From Candidatus Hydrogenedentota bacterium (GTDB taxonomy: Bacteria; Hydrogenedentota; Hydrogenedentia; Hydrogenedentales; CAITNO01), in assembly GCA_903822375.1 (NCBI GenBank), contig CAIJOU010000664.1, positions 1 to 9,193 on the forward strand: 9,193 nucleotides of DNA, given 5' to 3'. Shown one piece after another: positions 1 through 7,200 of the stretch. The notes below the pieces were generated by a model. It made no database searches. It saw nothing but the letters and a program-made list of their open reading frames with translations, and had not been told where the DNA came from. Position numbers and translations under genes: made by a program. Position 1 is the stretch's first letter, and the number at the start of each line of letters is the position of its first letter.

Positions 1-130
1 CCTCCGCTGTAACGGAAAAAGACACCGAAAGCCCTCTTTCGACTCCGGTTCAGTGTAGCACAGGGTTTTCCGGTTGTCAACAGTTAATCCCCTCCCAAAA
101 TCAGCCGCACTCGGCCTGGTCCCCAAAGTG
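1..130. other. Non-coding sequence at the left edge
   Basis: No gene start or end was recognised here. Apart from the weak hairpin near 26-41 the sequence shows nothing I can name. Together with the hairpins at 131-240 it forms the region downstream of copy A. Confidence 0.5.
14..41 (-). terminator. Weak candidate intrinsic terminator downstream of copy A
   Basis: On the minus strand a 6-bp stem (CGAAAG and CTTTCG, 26-41) with a 4-base loop is followed after three bases by TCTTTTT. The U-rich run fits an intrinsic terminator, but the stem is short and about 200 bp beyond the stop codon of copy A, so this could be chance. Confidence 0.25.
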
Positions 131-172
131 GAAACGGCTTCCAGCCGTTTCAAACGCGGCAGGATGCCGCGT
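131..172. repeat. Head-to-head pair of TCC-triloop hairpins (pair 1)
   Basis: The first hairpin (131-151) has 9-bp arms, left arm GAAACGGCT, around the loop TCC. The second (154-172) has 8-bp arms, ACGCGGCA when read on the minus strand, also around TCC. The two face each other across two bases. They share the core GGCN-TCC-NGCC with hairpins between the sigma genes. They lie downstream of copy A and could act as a 3' mRNA structure; a REP-like mobile repeat origin is the simplest explanation. Confidence 0.65.
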
Positions 173-186
173 CTGCTTTCCCCCCC

Positions 187-240
187 GGCCTGACCGGGCC
201 AGAATCCCTGCCCGGTCAGGCCAACCCCGCGAGGGGGGTT
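187..240 (-). terminator. Two adjacent hairpins at the 3' end of copy A
   Basis: The first hairpin overlaps the stop codon: AACCCC (223-228) pairs with GGGGTT (235-240). The second is a perfect 13-bp stem, GGCCTGACCGGGC (187-199) with its complement at 210-222, around a 10-base loop. Read on the minus strand the stem is followed by a run of G, not U, so this is not a classical intrinsic terminator. It could end transcription with a factor, protect the mRNA 3' end, or be a larger relative of the hairpin repeats nearby. Confidence 0.4.
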
Positions 241-3200
241 ACTCCTCCGTCACGCCGGGCTTTGGCGGTGCATCGTCCGCAACTGGCGCTGCCGCCGTGA
301 CGCCCGGCGTCTCGAAATTCACCTGCACCGTCGTTTCCTGTTCGGCCACCACCTGGGCCTCGACCACTTTTTCACAAACGGCGGGGCCGAACTGCTCCAG
401 TGCGACCGCATGTACACGTACCTGTACCGGCCCCGCAGGCAGGGGCCAGGTGCCCAGCATCCCCTTCCGGCGGTTGACATCATAGGTTATGGATGCTTGA
501 ACGCCATTTTCGGTCTGCCACTCCGCCACGGCGGTGAATTCTGTTCCCAAGGCATCCAAATCGGTGAACGGCACGCCGTCCACGGCAACATTCACGAGCA
601 AGTTGCCAGTCTGACCTATCCGGCAGACCACATTTGCCGGGGCGGTCACCCTGCCAACCCAAAGCATGTCTCCTGAACCGGTACGGCGCACGGTGATGCC
701 GCATTCGGTGTCGCTGCCGCAACTGGCGCTGGAGAAACGGCCCGACGCATCCGTTGTAACCGTTTCCCTGCCGCACTGCACCAGGTATCCGGACAAAGGT
801 GCATTACTGGTGTCCACCACAGTGCCCTCGACCAGAACGGCAGGGTGCAACACGATTTCCAACGGGGAACTGTAGTCGGTCTCTGCATCGTAGTATTTGC
901 TGTACGTGCCGTATCCTTCGGCGGTCACGGTGATCTCCGTTGGAGGCGCAAATATCGACGGGAAATCAAAGACACCGGCGGCATCGGAGACCGTCAATGT
1001 TGCCGTGATCGGCTCCGGCGCGGTCTGAAGCGACATTACCTGTCGCAGGTCCATCTTGTATGTCCCGATCGGAGTGCCGTTTGCATCCACGACCCGCCCG
1101 TACAGATGGCGCAGTTTCTTGAGCGTGATGCGGTGGTCCGTCTTGTTGTTCTCCCACTGGCCGGCGACCTGTGTGTATCCCTTGGCGTAGAATGTTATCC
1201 AAGTGGACCTGTCAGGACTCTTCTCGCTGAATTCAAAGTGCCCATCCGCGCCGGCAAGCACGACTTCTCCACGAGTGCCGTGCAGCACCTGGCATTGGGG
1301 AATGGGTTGTCCCTCTTCGTTCATGACCACACCGGCAACAACGCGCGCCTGGGGTTCTTCAAATCTCAGTTGGACGTTGTTTCGCTGTTCTCCGGGTTTC
1401 AAAACGAGTATGTCGCTGTTTACAAAACTGAAATTGCCGCCACCCTGGGACAGGGAAAACCGATACTCTCCCGGCACCAGTCCGGAAAGGGAGAATTCCC
1501 CATTGTTGCCTACCGTGGTCTCCTTTCCTTCATGGAGCGTGGTTCGATAATCACCGTTGGTTTCCGCGCAGTTCAGGCAGGCTGCCGCGTGGAGATTCAT
1601 GCCTGCGGTGGAGGCGCCTCCCTGTAATACCACAACGCCAGAAATGGTGCCTGTGCTCGCCCGGGAAAGCCGCAGATTGGCCTCCACGTCACCGCCTGGC
1701 GTCACCTCGACCATGAGCAGGCCGCGTTGGCCGTCCTTCTCCGCCTCCAAACGGAGCGCGTCCCCTGTATACACGCAGCGCGTGTCAAAACGCCCGGCAT
1801 CATCGGTCTTGGCCAGCAAGATGATATTGGCCTTCACCTCAACCCCGGACATAGGTGCGCCCGAACTGTTCGTCACTATTCCATGAAGCCGGAACCGGTG
1901 CACTCGCGGGTCGAACCGGGTTTCTGCGTCCTGAACATCGGCGGTCCACTCCGGCATCACACTTGTAGCGCTGTATGGATAGCGGCCTTCATTGGTCATG
2001 CCCAAGGGACCGCGCAATTCCAGCGCATGCCTGCCCTTGGAGAGGCCGTGCAAGCGGTAATTGCCTTCGGCATCGGTGACCGAAGAACAAATGCCGGCGG
2101 CAAGATAGGTAAGGACTTCAATGCCGGCCCCCAACGGTTCACCGGTCTGGGCGTCCACCACTTTGCCATACAGGGTCTTTGCCCGTTCCACGCGAATGGT
2201 GGCGGAAAGCTCTTTGCCGGGTTGAACCTCCACTTCCGTGTATTTCGAAAGTACCCAATCGGACTTTTCCGGCAATTGAAGACGGTATTTGGCGCCGGGC
2301 ACGGTCTCCGACAGGAAGTTGCCGTTTCGATCCGTCAAGATGGTCTGCTCGATGCGCCCGTCACTGAGCATCGTTCGTTCCCCGTTCTGTATTCCGACGT
2401 GCCTGTACCAACCGTTCAGGAATCGGAGCGCCACCTCCCCGGGGACGCCCTCCCCTTTTTCCGCCACCACGCGTCCACGAATGCGGCCGGTCGGAGGAAG
2501 CTGGATACGCACGCCTTCACCGGTCTTCACGTAGTCCGTGTAACGCGGTATGCCGCCGGGGATGGCCACGAAATACTTCACGCCCCCCTCCACCATTCGG
2601 TCAAACCGAAAACGCCCCTCGGCGTCGGTCTGCGCGCGGTTGGCGGCCCCTTCAGCATGGGATACCTCCGTGTCCGGCAGCAGTTCGTGCCCCGCCACAT
2701 AGAGAATCGCATTCGGCACGGGCGCGCCCGTTTCGTCCGCCACTACGCCTGAACAGGGCGCCCAGGGAAACACCAGTTCTTTTCCGCCCGGGGGCGGAAC
2801 CACGCCGTTTTCAATGTGCAGCGTACCCCCGCCGCTCCCAAGGTCGCCCCACGCCGCAATCGACCAGTCTCCGTCGGGCACGTGCTCAACAACAATATTT
2901 CCCTCGCTGTCCGCTTTGCCGCATCGTTTTTCCGTCTGTGACGGGGGCATCTCGTTGGGTGCCCAGGTAATCTTTTCCAACACCACATCCGCCTCACCGA
3001 CCATGCCGCCGAACATGCCCTCCAATGTTCCCCGAACGGTCACTCCGCCTTCTGGGGCGGGCTCTTCATTCGGCGCCACGGCACCGGCTGCGGCGGATTT
3101 CGCGGCAGTCGATCCGGCCCGTGTCTTGGCTGGCGGCTTCGGGAACATTCTGCGGTACTCGTTCTTTGCCATCGCCATGGGCACGCTCTTGAGCAATACC

Positions 3201-3976
3201 ATGTTGCGCTTCGCGATGCCGGGCAGGAACCCATAGCCAACCCCGGCCATGACGGCAAGTACGACAGCGGCAATCAGGGCCTTTGCGGCGAGTCCCAACG
3301 AAGTTCCCGCTGCGCCCATTGCCGCGCCGGCGGCACTGAAGCCGGACACCGCAATCTTGCCCAGCGACGCGGCCAGCGCGGCCGGAACGGCGGGTGCGGC
3401 CACGGCGTGCTCCTCAAGCAACAGCGTCAGCGCGGCCACGCCGGCGACGGGCACGCCCTTCTTGATGAGCGATTCGCGCACTTCCTCCACGCCCTGATGC
3501 ACGCGCTTGGTGATGGCCTGCCGCGACAGGCCCGCCGTCTCGGCCAATTCCGCGTGGGTCTTTCCCTCAAAGAAGTGACCCACGACGGCCTGGCGGAGTT
3601 CTTCCGGCAGGTCCGCGACGGCCTCATCCACAAGCCCCGAGACATCATCCCACCCGGTTGGTGCTGCTTCCGGCGCCGCTTCGCGGGCATGCGCGGATTC
3701 GTAATGGTTGCGGGTTTGTGTTTTGCGGTAGCGGTCGATGGCCCGGTGCACCGCCGTGCGGTGCAGCCATGCGCCGAGCGGCGAATCGGGCACGCGCCGC
3801 AGTTGCGACAGCGCCAGGAAGGCGTCGAGCGCCGCCTCCTGCGCGTCGGCCTCGTTGCGCAGCACGCGAAGACAGGCGGCATAGACCAGTCCGGAGTAGC
3901 TTCGGACGATGCCGTGAAAGGCTTCCTCGTCGTGGCGGTTAATCCACTGCGCCAGTAGTGCGTGTTCGTTTGTCAT
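239..3976 (-). CDS. ECF sigma factor fused through a membrane helix to a multi-module carboxypeptidase-regulatory-like tail (copy A)
   Basis: The protein has 1245 residues. Residues 15-85 look like sigma-70 region 2: DAQEAALDAFLAL (44-56) matches the usual DAEDATQEVFLAL core-binding helix, and GAWLHRTAVHRAIDRYRK follows at 68-85. Residues 117-170 look like region 4, with LPEELRQAVV and a helix-turn-helix near 139-162 ending in ITKRVHQGVEEVR. An Ala-rich linker follows, then one hydrophobic segment (about 229-252). The remaining ~990 residues contain about nine beta modules with the G-x-V-x-(D/N)-x-x-G-x-P start and (T/S)D-x-x-G-x-F strand typical of CarboxypepD_reg-like/transthyretin folds. 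They begin near 312, 409, 498, 601, 697, 776, 878, 956 and 1047. A typical ECF factor has under 250 residues, so this is a large fusion. The start is supported by GGGGAG eight bases upstream and by an identical start in copy B. It probably directs RNA polymerase to a small promoter set in response to an envelope or extracellular cue; the signal and targets are unknown. The fusion is seen directly; the membrane anchoring and sensing are inferred. A degenerate, non-sigma role is possible because the usual Gln of region 2 is Leu50. Confidence 0.9.
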   Translation of the reverse strand: MTNEHALLAQWINRHDEEAFHGIVRSYSGLVYAACLRVLRNEADAQEAALDAFLALSQLRRVPDSPLGAWLHRTAVHRAIDRYRKTQTRNHYESAHAREAAPEAAPTGWDDVSGLVDEAVADLPEELRQAVVGHFFEGKTHAELAETAGLSRQAITKRVHQGVEEVRESLIKKGVPVAGVAALTLLLEEHAVAAPAVPAALAASLGKIAVSGFSAAGAAMGAAGTSLGLAAKALIAAVVLAVMAGVGYGFLPGIAKRNMVLLKSVPMAMAKNEYRRMFPKPPAKTRAGSTAAKSAAAGAVAPNEEPAPEGGVTVRGTLEGMFGGMVGEADVVLEKITWAPNEMPPSQTEKRCGKADSEGNIVVEHVPDGDWSIAAWGDLGSGGGTLHIENGVVPPPGGKELVFPWAPCSGVVADETGAPVPNAILYVAGHELLPDTEVSHAEGAANRAQTDAEGRFRFDRMVEGGVKYFVAIPGGIPRYTDYVKTGEGVRIQLPPTGRIRGRVVAEKGEGVPGEVALRFLNGWYRHVGIQNGERTMLSDGRIEQTILTDRNGNFLSETVPGAKYRLQLPEKSDWVLSKYTEVEVQPGKELSATIRVERAKTLYGKVVDAQTGEPLGAGIEVLTYLAAGICSSVTDAEGNYRLHGLSKGRHALELRGPLGMTNEGRYPYSATSVMPEWTADVQDAETRFDPRVHRFRLHGIVTNSSGAPMSGVEVKANIILLAKTDDAGRFDTRCVYTGDALRLEAEKDGQRGLLMVEVTPGGDVEANLRLSRASTGTISGVVVLQGGASTAGMNLHAAACLNCAETNGDYRTTLHEGKETTVGNNGEFSLSGLVPGEYRFSLSQGGGNFSFVNSDILVLKPGEQRNNVQLRFEEPQARVVAGVVMNEEGQPIPQCQVLHGTRGEVVLAGADGHFEFSEKSPDRSTWITFYAKGYTQVAGQWENNKTDHRITLKKLRHLYGRVVDANGTPIGTYKMDLRQVMSLQTAPEPITATLTVSDAAGVFDFPSIFAPPTEITVTAEGYGTYSKYYDAETDYSSPLEIVLHPAVLVEGTVVDTSNAPLSGYLVQCGRETVTTDASGRFSSASCGSDTECGITVRRTGSGDMLWVGRVTAPANVVCRIGQTGNLLVNVAVDGVPFTDLDALGTEFTAVAEWQTENGVQASITYDVNRRKGMLGTWPLPAGPVQVRVHAVALEQFGPAVCEKVVEAQVVAEQETTVQVNFETPGVTAAAPVADDAPPKPGVTEE

Positions 3977-4059
3977 GGTGTCATCTCCCCGTATTTTACT
4001 TGGGTGTGTTTCTGTGGTCCACCCTAATTACGGATGACACGGCGTGTTGGCCACCGGGA
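3977..4059 (-). promoter_or_regulatory. Conserved leader and putative promoter of copy A
   Basis: Reading away from the start codon, these 83 bases align without gaps to the leader of copy B, with about 68 identities. The best-conserved blocks are the ribosome-binding part GGGGAGATGACACC directly before the ATG and the box TGTCATCCGTAWTTAGGGTG, which ends 43 bases before the start codon (box at 4020-4039). The -35 and -10 elements cannot be assigned: TGTC resembles the -35 of some ECF groups, and TAATTA inside the box could be a -10. An 8-bp inverted repeat joins 3978-3985 to 4033-4040. The sequence match is observed; promoter function is inferred from retention of sequence and spacing in both copies. 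Confidence 0.55.
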
Positions 4060-4083
4060 TCGCGCGGGGCGGCGAATTCTTGA

Positions 4084-4139
4084 GTGGCACGGGCATCCTG
4101 CCCGTGTCCGGAAGAACATGGGCGGGACGCCCATGCCAC
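4084..4139. repeat. Composite repeat: two TCC-triloop hairpins bracketed by GTGGCA/TGCCAC (pair 2)
   Basis: Hairpin 4088-4106 has arm CACGGGCA and loop TCC on the plus strand. Hairpin 4117-4135 has arm CATGGGCG and loop TCC on the minus strand. The pair is enclosed by an inverted GTGGCA (4084-4089) and TGCCAC (4134-4139). Spurious translation gives GTGILPVSG on one frame and MGGTPMPR on another. I recall peptides of this kind from Verrucomicrobia and relatives, where they come from dispersed intergenic repeats, not from genes. Confidence 0.7.
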
Positions 4140-4164
4140 GAAAGCGGCGCCGCGTCTACAGTAG

Positions 4165-4238
4165 AGGAGGCTTCCAGCCTCCTTCCGCTCCGACTTATCC
4201 CGGCGTCACAGAAGAATGCGGCAGGATGCCGCGTCTAC
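4165..4238. repeat. TCC-triloop hairpin pair with GCCGCGTCTAC flank, abutting the end of copy B (pair 3)
   Basis: Hairpin 4165-4183 has 8-bp arms (AGGAGGCT) around TCC on the plus strand. Hairpin 4218-4232 has 6-bp arms (GCGGCA) around TCC on the minus strand. The short string CCGCGTCTAC occurs both just before the first hairpin (ending near 4159) and after the second (ending at 4238), so the unit is edged by a direct repeat. The second copy of that string contains the stop codon of copy B. The hairpin next to the stop may also serve as its transcript end. Confidence 0.6.
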
Positions 4239-7200
4239 GGCGTGCCCGGCGTGGTCGGGGCGTTGTCCGTGGCTGTGGGGAGCGCCGGGGTGGTGACCGG
4301 TGTCTCAAAATTCACCTCCACCGCAATCTGTCCGTCCGGTTCCACCTGCGCTTCTGTCAGTCTCTCGCAGACAGGCGGGCCGAACGCTTCCAGGGTGTCC
4401 AGCCGCACCGACACCCGCACGCTGCCTGCGGGCAGCCCTTCGCCGTAAAGGAACTGCGTTCTTGGAACGAACTCTGCCTGGGCGGTGCCGCCGTCTTCGG
4501 CCTGGAAACTGGCGTTTGCACTGCAATGCTGCGATAACACAGGGTCGGTGACGGGCACGCCGTCCAGCTTCACGTAGAGCGCGATGTTGCCGGTCTGGCC
4601 GATGCGGCACTGCACATTGGCCGGCGCGGTGACAAGGTCACTCCATTCCGCCCGGCCTCCCTGCGGCGGCCGCACGGTCACCGTGTATTCCCTGCCGGCA
4701 CCGCACTTTTCGAAGCTGAAGCGTCCCGCCGGGTCCGTGACGAGCGACTCCCTTCCGCATTCCACCTGATACCCCTGCATGGGCGTGTCGCGGGCGTCCA
4801 CCACGACGCCGGTGATGGTCGCCGCGGGATACATGACCAGCACGGTCGGCTGCTCATACTCTTCGCCCTCGATGTTCTCTTCACAGGGACCGTAACCCTC
4901 CGCGGTGACGGTGATGGTTGCAGGGGGCGCAAAAGCTGCGGGGAAATCGAACGCTCCGGATGGATTGGAGACGGTCTGGCTGAAGCCGTTCGGACCCAAA
5001 GCCCCATAATTGGCCCCGTAGGGCGACACGACAATCTTGCATCCGGTTACCGGCGCGCCGGCCGCGCTCACAACGCGTCCGGAGAGATGGCGCATCTTCT
5101 TGAGCGTAAAGACCAGACCGGTCTTGTCGATCTCGCCCGTGGCCGCAAGCGGTGAATATCCTGTCGCTTGCAGGGTCAGGCTGAGATTCTGTTCCGCCGT
5201 CTTGAGCGCCAGGGAGAATCTGCCGTCAGAGCCGGAGATCGTGGCATTCCCCTGGTTCCCGAACATGACCACGCATTGCGGCACGGGCTGGCCCGTCTCG
5301 TTGAACACTGTGCCCGCCAGGGTATGGCGCTCCGGCACCGCGAATACAAGCCGCACATTGGCGCGCTGTTCGTTGGGCCGCAGTGTCACGGTTTCAGTGG
5401 CCCCGTAAGACGTCCGGTCCGCCTGGCTGTACAGGGACAGCGTGTAGGTGCCCTCCACCATCCCGGCAAGCGTGAACGCACCGCCCGGCCCAACCGTGGT
5501 ATTCACGTAAAAGGAGTTGGGTAACTGGACGTGGTCCGGCGTTTCCTCCACACTCAGGACGGCCATGGCCGAAAGGTCCAGTCCAACGACGGGGCCGCCG
5601 TCGGAAAGCACCGCCACACCGGAAAGTCCTCCCCGGCCCCGGTAAGCGAGTTCAAGGTGCACCTCGTTATCACCGTCAGGCACAAGGTTGACCCGTTTCA
5701 GTGCCCGCCAACCGTCCCTTTCCGCCTCCAACGACGTGTCCATTCCGGGGCTGACAACGCACCGGATATCAAAGCGTCCATTCGCGTCGGTGGTTGCCAG
5801 CGCGTCGCCGTAAGAGCGGCGCACTTCCGCGCCGGAGACCGGCACACCCGAGACATTGGTCACCAGGCCATGGATACGCGTTCGAAGCACGCCCAGGTCC
5901 ATACGGTTCTCGCCCTGCCCTATTTCCACGGGCCAGGCGGAATTCCTCGATTTGGCGTCGCTGTAAGTCTGGTAGTCCTTGCCGCCGATTGCGGACGGCC
6001 CGCTCACATGCAGGGTTTGCGCACCCCTGGGAACGGGTTCCAGCCGGTAGAAGCCGTTGGCGTCGGTCTGGGCATGGGCGTCACCCCTTTCCAAATAGAT
6101 GCTGATCTTTCCGCCCAACGGTTCGCCGGTTTCCGCGTCCACCACCTGGCCAAACAACGCGCAGCCCTTCTCCAGACGGACCGTCACGGAAGACTCTTTT
6201 CCCGACTTGACCTCGGCGTTGACGGGTTGTGAAAGCAGCCAGGCGGACTTCTCGGGCAACTTCAACCAATACGTGGCTTCGGGCAGTGCGGCAACCTCGA
6301 AGGAGCCGTTCTGGTCGGTGGTCGCGGTCTGTTCGACGCGCCCGCCCGAAACGTAAACCGGCACTCCGTTCTTCACGTTCGTGCGCCCCTCATGTCCGGC
6401 GCAGAATTGCAGCGTCACCCCCTCAAGGCCATCCACGCCGCCTTCGGCCATCACCCGCCCGCGCAACCGGCCGGGCGCGCGAAGTTGCACGCGCATGCCG
6501 CCGTCGCTCGTGCTGACATAATCCGAATACTGCGGGTCGCGGCCGGGCGCGACCACGAAATACTTCATGCCGCCTTGGATCATGGCCGGAAACTGGAACC
6601 GCCCCTGGTCGTCGGCCTGGGCCCGGCCCGCCGCACCGCTCAGGTGGTCGAATTCATCATTCGGAGCCAGTTCATGTCCGGCCGGATAGAGCACGGCGCC
6701 CGGCAGCGGATTGCCCGACTCATCCAGCACCACGCCGGCGCAGGCGCCGCAGGGATAGACCTTGATGGGGCGGTTGGCTTCGGTGGTGTCGGGCAATATG
6801 GTCACACTGCTGCCGCCGGTGCCGCCCGGCCCCCAGGCGATGACTGACCACTCTCCCAGGGGCACATGCTCGAAAGTGAAGTTGCCGTTGTTGTCCGTCA
6901 CGGCCTGCCGCCGGTCCGTCTTCGCCGGCGGCATCTCGCCGGGCCGCCAAGTGATCCGTTCCATGAGGACGTTGGACGCCCCGACCACGCCCCCGAAGAA
7001 ACCGCGGAGCGAGCCGATGACGGTGGCTTTGCCCTCCTCCACGGGCGGGACTTCCCCCTCGGCCGCGCCGGGGGAGGCGGCAGCGGCGGCGAACGCCGCA
7101 GGCGCGGGCACCTCCCTGGCAAGGGTCTTTGAAGGGGGGAAAGCCTTGTTCATTTTGCTCTGAAGGTAGGCCATGGGCACCGCCCGGACCATGGCCAGGT

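Noticed and set aside
1727..2752. Plus-strand open frame of 341 codons inside copy A
   Set aside because: It is the antisense of the strongly supported minus-strand gene, has no recognisable domain or ribosome binding site, and long antisense frames are usual in GC-rich DNA. The same holds for the plus-strand frames at 845-1627, 3407-3958, 5531-6232 and 7394-8002.
3974..3987. Tiny upstream frame ATG-ACA-CCA-TGA overlapping the start of each sigma gene
   Set aside because: The Shine-Dalgarno GGGGAG directly abuts this ATG, too close for initiation, and has ideal spacing to the main start. The frame is probably accidental.
131..4238. CRISPR array
   Set aside because: The repeats are short self-complementary hairpins of differing sequence without regular spacers, and no cas gene is present.
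4034..4537. Plus-strand open frames across the gap between the sigma genes (4034-4537, 4044-4448)
   Set aside because: They translate the hairpin repeats and then run antisense into copy B. The peptides come from the repeats and not from a protein family.
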